Below are positions 1 through 8,932 of a stretch of 64,000 bases of DNA, piece after piece. How positions within the stretch are numbered: the first letter of the stretch is position 1; every line of letters begins with the position of its first letter. The position numbers and the translations under genes are program-made. The notes below the pieces were generated by a model that was not told where the DNA came from, did not search any database, and saw only the letters and a program-made list of their open reading frames with translations. This DNA is from DATAEG01 sp963703085 (GTDB taxonomy: Bacteria > Actinomycetota > Actinomycetes > Mycobacteriales > Jatrophihabitantaceae): NCBI GenBank assembly GCA_963703085.1, contig OY969789.1:682001-746000 (forward strand), in the 5' to 3' direction.

Positions 1-1
1 C

Positions 2-904
2 GCCCTGCTCACCAGCTGGCGCTGGCAGCCGATTGCCATCGTCGCCGTGGTGCTGGCGGTCGCTTGGTACGGCCATGCCGTGCGGCGGTTGCCCGCGGGA
101 CCGCGCTCGTGGCCGCGTCGGCGATCAGCCTGGTTCGCGATCGGCTGCGCGCTGTTCCTCTGGTCGAGCTGTGGATTCCTCGGCGTGTACGACCACGCCC
201 TGTTCTCGGTATGGACGACCCAGACCTTGATCCTGTTGCTGCTCGCACCGGCGGCCGTCATGGCGGGCCAGGTCGTCGAGCTGTCCGAGCAACATCGCGG
301 TGGCCCCGGGTTACTGGCGCGCACAGCTGCAGGTCGGGTCGGGCGGTTCCTCGGCAACCCGCTGGTCGGCCCGGCGGTGGTGCCGATCCTCAGTGCCGCG
401 CTCTTCTTCGGACCGGTGCCCGGACTCGTCGCGAGCAGCGCCGTGCTCGGTTGGCTGTTACAGCTCGTGGTGATGGCCGTCGGCGCCGGCATCGTGCTGC
501 CATTGGTCACCGTCCGCACGGAAGGATCCTCGCTGGCGATCGGACTGGCGTTGCTGATCGGCAGCTTCGAGTTGGTGATGGACGCGGTGCCCGGTGTCGT
601 CCTGCGGTTGTCCAACCGGGCCGGGCAGTTCTTCGCCCACTGGGACACCTACTCGTGGTCGCCGGCACCGCTGCACGACCAGCGACTCGCCGGATCGATC
701 GTCTGGGGCGTGGCGGAGCTGCTCGACCTGCCGTTCCTGGTGCTGATTTTCTGGCGCTGGTTGCGCGTGGACGCCCAGGAAGCCGCAGACGTCGACGTGA
801 TCCTCGATGCTGAGCGCATCGCCCGCGGCGCTGACCGCGACGACGACACACCAGCCAGTGACCCGCCCTGGTGGCTCAGCGACCCGCGCTTCCGCGAGCG
901 CTGA
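2..904 (+). CDS. Cytochrome c oxidase assembly protein, CtaG-like (5' partial)
   Basis: The reading frame is open to the left edge, so the start lies outside the window; 300 residues are visible. About seven hydrophobic segments follow each other, with short loops such as YGHAVRRLP, and the C-terminus is a hydrophilic tail ending in RFRER. The pattern fits the caa3_CtaG family of polytopic proteins thought to help insert copper into the oxidase. The next gene converges on it. Other oxidase and copper genes (ctaJ, ctaD, YcnI, PCuAC) lie elsewhere in the window. The family is inferred from membrane topology and residue pattern; the missing N-terminus cannot be judged. Confidence 0.72.
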   Translation, partial: ALLTSWRWQPIAIVAVVLAVAWYGHAVRRLPAGPRSWPRRRSAWFAIGCALFLWSSCGFLGVYDHALFSVWTTQTLILLLLAPAAVMAGQVVELSEQHRGGPGLLARTAAGRVGRFLGNPLVGPAVVPILSAALFFGPVPGLVASSAVLGWLLQLVVMAVGAGIVLPLVTVRTEGSSLAIGLALLIGSFELVMDAVPGVVLRLSNRAGQFFAHWDTYSWSPAPLHDQRLAGSIVWGVAELLDLPFLVLIFWRWLRVDAQEAADVDVILDAERIARGADRDDDTPASDPPWWLSDPRFRER

Positions 905-915
905 CGCTCACCCAG

Positions 916-1575
916 TCAGCTGCTGGGGTACTCGAACTGCGGCGACTCCGTGCGGGTCCGCTTGATCTCGAAGAAGTACGGATACGCCGAGAGGGTCTTG
1001 GCCGCGTCCCACAACCGGCCGGCCTCCTCGCCGCCGGGGATCCGGGTGATGACGGGGCCGAAGAACGAGTGGCCACTGACCCGGATGACCGGCGTGCCGA
1101 CCTCCATGCCCACCGGGTCCATGCCCTCGTGGTGACTGGCCCGCAGCGCCTCGTCGTACTCCGTCGAGTCCGCCGCGTCGGCGAGGTCGGCCGGCAGACC
1201 GACCGATTCGAGCGCCTCGACGATGACCTCGCGGTCGTACTCGCGGTCCTGCTCGAAGTGCCGTGTACCCAGTGCGGTGTACAGGTCGAACAACACCTCC
1301 GGTCCGGCCTTCTGCGCGGCGGCGATGCACACCCGGACCGGTCCCCAGCCGCGCTCGAGCAGCTCCTTGTAGTCGTCGGAGAGCTCCGCCCTGCCTTCGT
1401 TGAGCACCGACAGGGACATCACGTGCCATTGCACCGCGACGCGGCGCACCTTCGTCACCTCGACGATCCACCGCGAAGTGACCCAGGCGAACGGGCACAA
1501 CGGGTCGAACCAGAAGTCAGCGTTCTCGATGTCGGCAATGCTGCCGGTGGCCGAATCAGCGGCGGAATCGTGCAT
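916..1575 (-). CDS. Rv2466c-like DsbA-family protein (mycothiol-dependent reductase type)
   Basis: This 219-residue thioredoxin-fold protein matches the Rv2466c family almost end to end as I recall it. Shared stretches include FWFDPLCP, TSRWI, HVMSLSVLNE, WGPVRV and FFEIKRTRTE. In M. tuberculosis the homologue is a mycothiol-dependent nitroreductase in the cytosol. The active site here is C27-P-F-A30, whereas Rv2466c has CPWC, so the second cysteine is missing and a monothiol mechanism is likely. The ATG at 1575 is chosen by family length; an in-frame ATG at 1596 adds seven residues. It is divergent from pepN, as in mycobacteria. Confidence 0.85.
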   Translation of the reverse strand: MHDSAADSATGSIADIENADFWFDPLCPFAWVTSRWIVEVTKVRRVAVQWHVMSLSVLNEGRAELSDDYKELLERGWGPVRVCIAAAQKAGPEVLFDLYTALGTRHFEQDREYDREVIVEALESVGLPADLADAADSTEYDEALRASHHEGMDPVGMEVGTPVIRVSGHSFFGPVITRIPGGEEAGRLWDAAKTLSAYPYFFEIKRTRTESPQFEYPSS

Positions 1576-1659
1576 GACACCGAGAGTAGTCACCATGGCA
1601 GACTCATCGGCAGCAGGCTCGTCTCTCGGGCCATCCACCTTGAGGAGTGAACGCCTACC

Positions 1660-4230
1660 GTGTCCGTGCCGAACCTGACTCGCGACGATGCGAGGGTCCG
1701 CGCCGATCTGCTGACCATCGACAACTACGAGATCTACCTGGACCTCACCAGCCCCGACGGTGCGCCCTCGGAGCGCACCTTCCGATCCCGCAGCAAGATC
1801 ACCTTCGCCGCGCGTTCGCCGGGCACGTCGACCTTCGTCGATCTGGTCGCCGACTCCATCCAGGAGGCAACGCTGAACGGCCGGCCGGTGGACGTCTCGG
1901 GCTACGAGCCGGAGAACGGCATCGTGCTGACCGATCTGCAGGCACAGAACGAGCTGGTCATCGACGCGCAGTGCCTCTACACCAACACCGGTGAGGGCCT
2001 GCATCGGTTCGTCGATCCGGTGGACAAAGAGGCCTACCTCTACTCGCAGTTCGAGACCGCCGATGCCAAGCGCATGTACGCCTGCTTCGATCAGCCCGAC
2101 CTGAAGGCGACGTTCACAGTCACGGTGACCGCTGCGCAGCACTGGGTCGTCGTCAGCAACGGCCGGGTGGCCAGCGTCGACGAACACGACTACCGGAAGA
2201 GCTGGCACTTCGCGACGACGGCACGGATGAGCCCCTACATCACCGCGCTGGTCGCCGGGCCGTATCACGAGGTGCGCGCCGAGCACGACGGCATCGACCT
2301 CGGCCTGTACTGCCGGGCAACCCTGGCCGAGCATCTCGATGCCGACGAGCTGTTCACCATCACCAAGCAGGGCTTCGACTGGTATCACGCCAACTTCGGC
2401 ATGCGCTACGCCTTCGACAAGTACGACCAGCTGTTCGTCCCGGAGTTCAACGCCGGGGCGATGGAGAACGCCGGTGCGGTGACGTTCCGGGAGGACTACG
2501 TCTTCCGCTCGAAGGTGACCGATGCCCGCTACGAGCGCCGCGCCGAGACGATCCTGCACGAGATGGCGCACATGTGGTTCGGCGATCTGGTCACCATGCG
2601 CTGGTGGGACGACCTATGGCTGAACGAGTCGTTCGCCAGTTACGCATCGGTGCTGTGCATGACCGCGGCGACGCAGTGGTCCGAGGCATGGACAACATTC
2701 GCGAACGTCGAGAAGACGTGGGCCTATCGTCAGGACCAGCTGCCGTCCACGCACCCGATCGCCACCGACGCGCCGGACGTGCAGACCGCCGAGGTGAACT
2801 TCGATGGCATCACCTACGCCAAGGGCGCCAGCGTCCTCAAGCAACTCGGTGCCTACGTCGGCGTGGACAAGTTCCTTGCCGCCCTGCGCCAGTACTTCGT
2901 CGATCACGCCTACGGCAACACCACCCTGTCCGACCTGCTCTCGGCCCTGAGCCAGGCTTCCGGCCGCGACCTGTCCGACTGGTCGAAGCAATGGCTGGAG
3001 ACCACCGGCATCAACACCCTGCGACCGGAGTACACCCTGGCCGCGGACGGCACGTACGACTCCTTCACCATCACCCAGGACGCACCGAACGAGGTCGCGA
3101 AGGACAACGCGTTGCGCACCCACCGCCTCGCCGTCGGGATCTACCGGCTTGACGACGTCGGGGCGCTGCGCCGAGCCGAGCGAGTCGAGCTGGACGTGGC
3201 CGGCGAGCGCACCGAGGTGCCGCAGCTGGTCGGGGTGCGGCAAGGTGACCTGCTGTTGGTCAACGACGACGACCTGACCTACTGCAAGCTGCGCTTGGAC
3301 GAGCGCAGCCTCGGCACGCTCGTGGACGGCGGCCTGGGCAAGCTCACCGAATCGCTGCCGCGCGCCCTGGCCTGGTCCGCGGCGTGGGACATGGTGCGAG
3401 ATGCCGAATTGGCCACCCGGGACTACCTGGCACTCGTCCTGGGCAATATCGACACCGAGACCGACATCGGCATCGTCCAGTCCATCCAGCGCCAGGTACG
3501 CACCGCGCTCACTCTCTTCGCCGATCCCGCCACCGCACCGGAAGGCTGGACGGCCTGGGCAGCGAAGGCGGAAGAGGCGCTGCGCGCGGCCGAGCCGGGT
3601 TCAGACCATCAATTCGCGTGGGCGCACGCATTCCTGGCCGCGGCGAGCAGCCCGCATCATGTCGAGGTGGCCCGCACGCTGCTGGACGGTTCGGCGCCGA
3701 TCGAGGGCCTCGCCATGGACACCGATCTCCGCTGGTCGGTGCTGCACGCGCTGGCCGCGCTCGGCGCCGTCACCGAGCAGGACCTCGAGGCAGAGCTGGA
3801 CCGCGACCCGTCGGCTGCCGGGCAGCGTGCGGCGGCCACTGCCCGTGCGTTGATGCCCACGGCGCAGGCCAAGGCGGAGGCGTGGCGGTTGGCCACGGTG
3901 GACGACACCGTGCCGAACGCTGTGCAGGAGGCGGTCATCGAGGGGTTCGCCCACCCGCAGCAGGGCGAGCTGGTGAAGCCCTACGTCGCCACGTACTTCG
4001 CCTCCATCGCCGAGGTGTGGAACCGGCGCAGCAGTGAGCTGGCGCAGAACGTGGTGGTCGGGTTGTTCCCGTCCTGGACCTCGACGATCGAGGACGAGAC
4101 GGTGGCCGCGGCCGACGAGTTCCTCGCTCGGCCCGACGTGCCCAAGGCGCTGGCCCGGCTCGTCTCCGAGGGGCGCGCCGACGTGCAACGCGCGCAGGCA
4201 GCGCGAGCCGCCGACATCGCCATGCGCTGA
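1660..4230 (+). CDS. pepN: Aminopeptidase N (M1 family zinc metallopeptidase)
   Basis: This 856-residue cytosolic exopeptidase removes N-terminal residues from peptides. The M1 hallmarks are present: the GAMENAGA exopeptidase motif, then HEMAHMWFGDL (HExxH) with the third zinc ligand in LWLNESFA. The C-terminal half is the usual helical ERAP1-like domain and the length is normal. Translation starts at GTG 1660, preceded by GAGGAG at 1642-1647. A long perfect hairpin follows the stop codon and probably ends transcription. The pair with the Rv2466c-like gene is conserved with M. tuberculosis Rv2466c-Rv2467. Confidence 0.95.
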   Translation: MSVPNLTRDDARVRADLLTIDNYEIYLDLTSPDGAPSERTFRSRSKITFAARSPGTSTFVDLVADSIQEATLNGRPVDVSGYEPENGIVLTDLQAQNELVIDAQCLYTNTGEGLHRFVDPVDKEAYLYSQFETADAKRMYACFDQPDLKATFTVTVTAAQHWVVVSNGRVASVDEHDYRKSWHFATTARMSPYITALVAGPYHEVRAEHDGIDLGLYCRATLAEHLDADELFTITKQGFDWYHANFGMRYAFDKYDQLFVPEFNAGAMENAGAVTFREDYVFRSKVTDARYERRAETILHEMAHMWFGDLVTMRWWDDLWLNESFASYASVLCMTAATQWSEAWTTFANVEKTWAYRQDQLPSTHPIATDAPDVQTAEVNFDGITYAKGASVLKQLGAYVGVDKFLAALRQYFVDHAYGNTTLSDLLSALSQASGRDLSDWSKQWLETTGINTLRPEYTLAADGTYDSFTITQDAPNEVAKDNALRTHRLAVGIYRLDDVGALRRAERVELDVAGERTEVPQLVGVRQGDLLLVNDDDLTYCKLRLDERSLGTLVDGGLGKLTESLPRALAWSAAWDMVRDAELATRDYLALVLGNIDTETDIGIVQSIQRQVRTALTLFADPATAPEGWTAWAAKAEEALRAAEPGSDHQFAWAHAFLAAASSPHHVEVARTLLDGSAPIEGLAMDTDLRWSVLHALAALGAVTEQDLEAELDRDPSAAGQRAAATARALMPTAQAKAEAWRLATVDDTVPNAVQEAVIEGFAHPQQGELVKPYVATYFASIAEVWNRRSSELAQNVVVGLFPSWTSTIEDETVAAADEFLARPDVPKALARLVSEGRADVQRAQAARAADIAMR

Positions 4231-4247
4231 GAGCTAGTACCACCAGT

Positions 4248-4297
4248 GATGATCAAGGCGGATTGGTCGCTATAGCGACCAATCCGCCTTGATCATC
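4248..4297. repeat. Perfect 25-bp-arm palindrome, GATGATCAAGG family, copy 1
   Basis: The sequence is a perfect inverted repeat centred on TATA at 4271-4274. Each arm begins GATGATCAAGGCGGATTGG. Imperfect pairing (ACCACC with GGTGGT) extends the stem outward. It lies between two convergent genes (pepN and DUF5130), so a bidirectional terminator is the likely role, although no T-run follows. Two relatives occur at 39898-39959 and 44964-45013. Confidence 0.9.
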
Positions 4298-4312
4298 GCG
4301 GTGGTTGGGCGG

Positions 4313-4777
4313 TCAGTGCGTAGTCGGCGGCGGCGAGCCGGCGGCGTCGGCCAGCATCCGCAGACCGGTGATCAGGCCGCCGGTCAGGTCGCCGCCGGCA
4401 AAGGCCGCCCGCATCCCCAGCGCGGCCAGCGCACAGACTCGGTTCGGCAGACGGCGTGCGGCTGCCGGAGTGGTGACGATGTGCAGCACCCGCTGGCCCG
4501 GCGACACCACCAGCAACACCGCGCCGGTGGGCGGCACGTCCAGCTGGCTGACGAGCTTCTCGGCGGCGGCACGCTGTCCGCCCTCGATCTCACCGACGTA
4601 CACGCTGAACAGCAGCCCGGTCTCCCGCGAGCCCAAGGTCAACGCCTCGTCGAGACGGGTCAGCTGCCGCGGACTGAACGGCTGGTGCAGGTTTGTCAGG
4701 TCGGTCGGGCCGACGTGCCGGGCTGCTTCGAACGCCTCCCGGTCGGCGTCGCTGTATTCGGCCAGCTCACCACTCAC
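4313..4777 (-). CDS. DUF5130 domain protein (Rv2468c-like)
   Basis: This 154-residue protein of unknown function resembles the DUF5130 family, which sits beside pepN in mycobacteria. Visible blocks are SPRQLTRLDEAL, TGLLFSVYVG and LLVVSPGQRVLHIVTTPAAARRLPNR, then an alanine/glycine-rich tail. The TPM-like blocks suggest a soluble or membrane-associated domain. The GTG at 4777 has a G-rich Shine-Dalgarno eight bases upstream and overlaps the preceding gene by 11 bp, so the two are probably co-translated. A GTG at 4798 is the alternative start. Confidence 0.78.
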   Translation of the reverse strand: MSGELAEYSDADREAFEAARHVGPTDLTNLHQPFSPRQLTRLDEALTLGSRETGLLFSVYVGEIEGGQRAAAEKLVSQLDVPPTGAVLLVVSPGQRVLHIVTTPAAARRLPNRVCALAALGMRAAFAGGDLTGGLITGLRMLADAAGSPPPTTH

Positions 4778-5042
4778 CGCTGGCACCCCCCAGCCCACCG
4801 GTGTCGACGGTGGTGTCCGGCTGCGCCTGCCCGGTGGTCAGCGCCCGACGCTCCCGGACGGCCGGAAGGTCAGCGAGCGCGGACGGGTGCGGCAGGAACC
4901 ACACGGGCGGGTAGGTCCACGGCCGGCCCGGCCGGTAGCGGTCGCGGTGCATGGTGCTGCTGCCGAAGACGGCAATGGCCAGCAGCAGGAAGAGGCCGAG
5001 CGGGATGCCGACGAAGACCAGCGACGTCTCGACGATGGTCAT
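4767..5042 (-). CDS. ctaJ: Putative aa3-type cytochrome oxidase subunit CtaJ
   Basis: This 91-residue protein has one N-terminal membrane segment (residues about 5-28) followed by RYRPGRPWTYPPVWF and a hydrophilic tail. A segment of this kind (RYRPGQPW.YPPVWW) is what I recall from mycobacterial CtaJ, a small accessory subunit of the actinobacterial cytochrome bcc-aa3 supercomplex. The mycobacterial gene is, to my memory, also near pepN and DUF5130. The assignment rests on that short motif, size, topology and context. Its stop codon lies inside the start of the DUF5130 gene. Confidence 0.62.
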   Translation of the reverse strand: MTIVETSLVFVGIPLGLFLLLAIAVFGSSTMHRDRYRPGRPWTYPPVWFLPHPSALADLPAVRERRALTTGQAQPDTTVDTGGLGGASGEW

Positions 5043-5102
5043 GATGCATCGCCGATCGGATTCGAGGACGTCGGCCGCATGGCCGACACGATAGCGAGCC
5101 AG

Positions 5103-6527
5103 TCACTGAGTCCAGATAGCCGGGTGACGGCCCCGCCATGGGGCAGCCTCCTCGACCTGCGCGGCCAGCGAGAGCAGCGCCGCCTCACCGGCCGGCTTGC
5201 CGACGAGCATCATCCCGATCGGCAGCCCTCGGCTCTGATACAGCGGCAGCGAGATGGCCGGCTGGCCACTGGTGTTGTACAGCGCCGTCCACGGCGTGAA
5301 CTGCTTCTGCCGCTCGAAATCAGCAGCCGGGTCGCCGGCATCGGTGAACCAGCCGACCGGACGGGGCAGCTGCGCGACCGTCGGGGTGAGCACGACGTCG
5401 ACGTCCTGGCCGGCGATCGCCCGGCGACACATCGTCTGCAACGCGCCGATGGCCCGCGCGTACTCCGCCGCACTCACCTGCGCGCCGCGCTCACGCAGGT
5501 ACCGGGTGAGCGGCATGAGCAGTTCTTCCTTCGCCGGTGGCACCGGGGCGGCCGCGGCGCTCACTGCCCACGCCATCTCGAACAACGGCACCGCGTCCGC
5601 CGGAATCGGCGGTTGCACGTCGACGATCTCATGGCCGAGGTCGGCGAGCAGCGTCGCGGCATGCTCCCAAGCCTTGGCCACCTCGTCGTCGACGGTCGCG
5701 GGGATCGGCGAGGTCAGGTAGCGCCCGATGCGCAGCACCCCGGGATCGCGCTCGCAGTGCGCGAGAAACGTCTCCCCCGTCGGCAGCGGTGGCGCCCAGT
5801 GCGGGTCGCCGGGCATCGGTCCGGCGACCGCGTCGAGGAAGGCCGCCGCGTCGCGCACGGTCTGCGCCAGCGGCCCGAGTACCGACAGTCCGAGCGCATC
5901 ACCGTCGATCGGCCCGCGGGAGATCCGGCCCCGGGACGGCTTGAGCCCGACCAGCCCGCAGACGCTCGCCGGAATGCGGATCGAGCCGCCGCCGTCGCTA
6001 CCCTGCGCGATCGGCAGCAAGCCGCCGGCCACCGCGGCGGCGGCTCCTCCGCTGGAGCCGCCGGCCAACCGGCCGGTGTCCCACGGCGTGCGCGCCGGTG
6101 CGCCGATCGCGGGCTCGGTGTAGCACGGCAGGCCCAGCTCCGGGACGGACGTCTTGCCCAGGCTGATCGTGCCGGCCTGGCGCAACCTGACCACCACATT
6201 GTCGTCGTAGTCAGGAACCCAGTCTGCGAATGCAGCAGAGCCCAACTTCGTCGGCACGCCGGCGGTGGCATTGAGGTCCTTGATGGCGATCGGGACACCG
6301 TGCAGCGACGGCAGCGACGCCGGATCGTCGGCGTCGAGCACCGCCTGCGCGGCGGCGCTCGCTTGGCTGCGGGCGTCCTCCGCGGTGACCGTGACGAAGG
6401 CGCCGAGCTGATCGTCGAGCCGATCAATGCGATCGAGGTAGTGCTCGACCAGCTCGACCGGGGAGACCTCCCGGCGGCGTACCGCCGCGGCCTGCTCCAG
6501 TGCACTCATCTCCTGCACAGACGTCAT
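5103..6527 (-). CDS. Amidase (amidase signature family)
   Basis: This 474-residue enzyme carries the amidase signature glycine/serine-rich stretch (GGSSGGAAAAVAGGL), then GSDGGGSIRIPAS and LKPSRGRIS, which supply the Ser-cisSer-Lys triad. The early lysine is in IKDLNATAGVPT. The family hydrolyses small amides or nitrile-derived amides; the substrate cannot be read from sequence. The length is typical. The start is ATG 6527, with an internal ATG at 6509 as an alternative. It is divergent from the DUF402 gene with 61 bp between. Confidence 0.9.
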   Translation of the reverse strand: MTSVQEMSALEQAAAVRRREVSPVELVEHYLDRIDRLDDQLGAFVTVTAEDARSQASAAAQAVLDADDPASLPSLHGVPIAIKDLNATAGVPTKLGSAAFADWVPDYDDNVVVRLRQAGTISLGKTSVPELGLPCYTEPAIGAPARTPWDTGRLAGGSSGGAAAAVAGGLLPIAQGSDGGGSIRIPASVCGLVGLKPSRGRISRGPIDGDALGLSVLGPLAQTVRDAAAFLDAVAGPMPGDPHWAPPLPTGETFLAHCERDPGVLRIGRYLTSPIPATVDDEVAKAWEHAATLLADLGHEIVDVQPPIPADAVPLFEMAWAVSAAAAPVPPAKEELLMPLTRYLRERGAQVSAAEYARAIGALQTMCRRAIAGQDVDVVLTPTVAQLPRPVGWFTDAGDPAADFERQKQFTPWTALYNTSGQPAISLPLYQSRGLPIGMMLVGKPAGEAALLSLAAQVEEAAPWRGRHPAIWTQ

Positions 6528-6588
6528 CCCCGCACGGTATGCCACTGCTACCGCAGATCCCGCCCATCGGCACCGATAGCGTGGCCGG

Positions 6589-7098
6589 ATGCATCGCCCC
6601 GTCCAGCTGGCGTTCACGAAGTGGGACGGCTCCCAGCACTGGACCGAAGAGCTGCGCTGGCTCGGTGCGGACCAGTACGGCACGTGGCTGGCCGCCGCTG
6701 CGGGTGCGGTGATCCGCAAGCCCGGCGCCAAGGTGATCAGCAAGGACGATCGGGTGGCTCTGGTCCCGCATCGCGGCGATTTCGTGGCCACCTTCCACCT
6801 GCCCGGAGCGTGGGTCGCGCTCTACGTCGACATGGCCACTCAGCCGGTATGGCACGGCGACCGGGTCACGGCGGTCGACCTCGATCTGGACGTCATCCGG
6901 CGTTGGGACGATTCGATCGAGGTGCTCGACGAGGACGAGTTCGCCGAACACCAGGTGCGGTACAACTACCCGCCGGAAATCATCGAACTCGCCGAGCGCA
7001 GCCGCGACGGCATCATCGCCGCACTGCGTAACCATGCGGAGCCGTTCGCTTCGGTGGGCGCATCCTGGCTGGCCCAAGTGCGGTCAACGCTCGACTGA
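6589..7098 (+). CDS. DUF402 domain protein
   Basis: This 169-residue soluble protein has the DUF402/FomD-like architecture: a basic N-terminal beta region (KWDGSQHW, VALVPHRGDFVATFH), a central segment WVALYVDMATQP followed by DLDLDVIRRWD, and a C-terminal helix rich in charged residues. Family members hydrolyse nucleotide-like substrates in some pathways (FomD), but most actinobacterial members have no assigned role. It starts at ATG 6589 and converges on the YihY gene. Confidence 0.82.
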   Translation: MHRPVQLAFTKWDGSQHWTEELRWLGADQYGTWLAAAAGAVIRKPGAKVISKDDRVALVPHRGDFVATFHLPGAWVALYVDMATQPVWHGDRVTAVDLDLDVIRRWDDSIEVLDEDEFAEHQVRYNYPPEIIELAERSRDGIIAALRNHAEPFASVGASWLAQVRSTLD

Positions 7099-7122
7099 GG
7101 ACGGCATCCGAGCCGGATCGGG

Positions 7123-8106
7123 CTACGGCTCCGGCTCGTCATGATGCGGTTGGTCGAAGGTCACCTCGACATTCTCGAACCCCTTCATCCGCTGAGTCCC
7201 GGCCTGAGTCGCATACGCGCGGCGGTCACCGGGGGTGAGCCTGACGTTGTCGGTGAACGGGGTCAGCAACGAGCGCGGATGCAGCCGGTCGACGCGCACG
7301 ACGTTGACCTCCACGCACAGCACCACCGCCACGGCGGTGAGGTACAGGAAGGCGATCATGCCGAGCACCAGGGCGAACACCCCATTGGTCGCGCTCGCGT
7401 TCTTGACCACGTGCGACACGTAGACGACCCCGAACGACTGCAGTAACTGCCAGATCACCGCAGCCGCTATCGCCCCCGGTGCTACGTCGCGCACCGACAG
7501 CTGCCGGGCAGTGGCGAAACGGAACGCGAAGACGAAGGTGGCCGCGTTCAGCGCCACCGAGGCGGCGATCACCAGCACGTGCACGGTCCAGCCGAACGAG
7601 CCGGTAGAGACTCCCCCGACGATCGACAGCGCGGTCGTGGCCAGGATCGCCACGCCGCCGACCAGGAGCAGGACCAGGCTGCGGCCGCGGGCCTGGAACG
7701 GATTGGGCCGGTTGTTGCGGGGCACCGTCCATGCGGCATTCATCGCGTACTGCACCGCCTGAGCAACTCCGAGACCCCCGTAGATCGAACCGACGATCCC
7801 GATGACCAGGCCGGCCGGCCCGCCGCCGATTCGCTTCGGATCGTCCAACTGGCGACCCACGACGGGAAACTGGCGCAACGCGGAGTTCAGCACCTGGTGC
7901 TGCAGATGTTGATCACCGGCCAGGACGAATCCCAGCACCGTCGACAGCAACAGCAGCAGCGGGAACACCGAGACGAACGCGTAGTAGGCGATCAGCGCGG
8001 CCAAGTACCCGCCGATGTCATCGAAGTACTTGTACGCCACCGCCAATGGGAAGTTCGCCCAGTGATGGCGTCGCTGGAAACTATCCAGTCGCGCGATGAT
8101 GGGCAC
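7123..8106 (-). CDS. YihY/BrkB family inner membrane protein
   Basis: This 327-residue protein has about six transmembrane helices and typical YihY blocks: YLAALIAYYAFVSVFPLLLL near the N-terminus, GSIYGGLGVAQAVQYAMNAAW centrally, and AVVLCVEVNVV before a hydrophilic tail. The family has been misnamed ribonuclease BN. It is a conserved envelope protein of uncertain transport role. The start is GTG 8106 with GGATGGA upstream. The neighbour on the same strand is the HNH gene, 49 bp away. Confidence 0.88.
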   Translation of the reverse strand: MPIIARLDSFQRRHHWANFPLAVAYKYFDDIGGYLAALIAYYAFVSVFPLLLLLSTVLGFVLAGDQHLQHQVLNSALRQFPVVGRQLDDPKRIGGGPAGLVIGIVGSIYGGLGVAQAVQYAMNAAWTVPRNNRPNPFQARGRSLVLLLVGGVAILATTALSIVGGVSTGSFGWTVHVLVIAASVALNAATFVFAFRFATARQLSVRDVAPGAIAAAVIWQLLQSFGVVYVSHVVKNASATNGVFALVLGMIAFLYLTAVAVVLCVEVNVVRVDRLHPRSLLTPFTDNVRLTPGDRRAYATQAGTQRMKGFENVEVTFDQPHHDEPEP

Positions 8107-8155
8107 CTATCCATCCCACCACCATCGCCGTGCGCGCGCCGTCCGAACTGTCGAT

Positions 8156-8701
8156 CTAGGCCGTCGCCGCTTCGGCGCCATAGCTGCCGCGCTCGGAGAT
8201 CTCGCGTCCGGCCCAGGCGAGGTACCGGTCCCACGCCGGGTCGCGGGAGGCCCAGCCGAGCACGACGGCAACGGTGGGCGGCGGCTCGACCGGGCCGGTG
8301 GCCAGTCGCCAGCCCAGCTCGGCCAACATCCGGTCGCCCTTGCGGTGGTTGCACCGTGCGCATGCGGCGACGACATTCGTCCAGGCGTGCCCACCCCCGC
8401 GGGAGCGCGGCACCACGTGGTCGATGGTGTCGGCCCGCGCGCTGCAGTACACGCAGCGGTGTGCGTCCCGGTCGAGCACGGCGCGGCGCGTCAGCGGCAC
8501 CGCCCGCCGATACGGAACCCGGACGAAATGCGACAGGCGCACCACGGTGGGCGCCGTGATCGCCTGACGCTCGGAGTGCAGCACCTGGCTGCCCGCCTCC
8601 ACGACCACGGCTTTCTCCGCCAGGACGAGCACTACCGCCCGACGCAGCGGCACGATGCACAGGGGTTCGAAGGACGCGTTCAGCACCAGAGTTCCCGCCA
8701 T
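8156..8701 (-). CDS. HNH endonuclease (Rv2469c-like)
   Basis: This 181-residue protein begins MAGTLVLNASFEPL, a common opening of actinobacterial housekeeping HNH proteins. The HNH core is CVYC, then IDHVVPRSRGG, then NVVAACARCNHRKGDR, giving the two CxxC zinc pairs plus the DH catalytic histidine. ATG 8701 is supported by GGGAGG eight bases upstream; GTG 8710 would leave no room for a ribosome site. A homologue follows pepN-DUF5130 in M. tuberculosis. It is not a restriction or homing enzyme in any obvious context; its role is unknown. Confidence 0.88.
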   Translation of the reverse strand: MAGTLVLNASFEPLCIVPLRRAVVLVLAEKAVVVEAGSQVLHSERQAITAPTVVRLSHFVRVPYRRAVPLTRRAVLDRDAHRCVYCSARADTIDHVVPRSRGGGHAWTNVVAACARCNHRKGDRMLAELGWRLATGPVEPPPTVAVVLGWASRDPAWDRYLAWAGREISERGSYGAEAATA

Positions 8702-8932
8702 GCCGACCACCTCCCGCCGCGATCACCGATGCCTCCGGCGAGCGACCCGGCTGCTGGGCGAGTCGCCCGGCGTCCTGCACTCGGGCGTGTCTGTCAGTAG
8801 TCAACCCGACGAAACGGCTCCGCGCACGCACTTACGGTGTGTCACTGGCCGCGCATCTTCGGCCTCGGCCGCGGGCGGTGGCAGCGGTACCCGCTCCGGA
8901 CGCCCGGTACGTTACGAGCCGAGGAAGAGGTG

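Noticed and set aside
4305..7031. A 908-codon plus-strand frame over DUF5130, CtaJ and the amidase
   Set aside because: It is antisense to three genes with clear family motifs and has an Arg/Gly/Ala-rich composition typical of shadow frames in high-G+C DNA.
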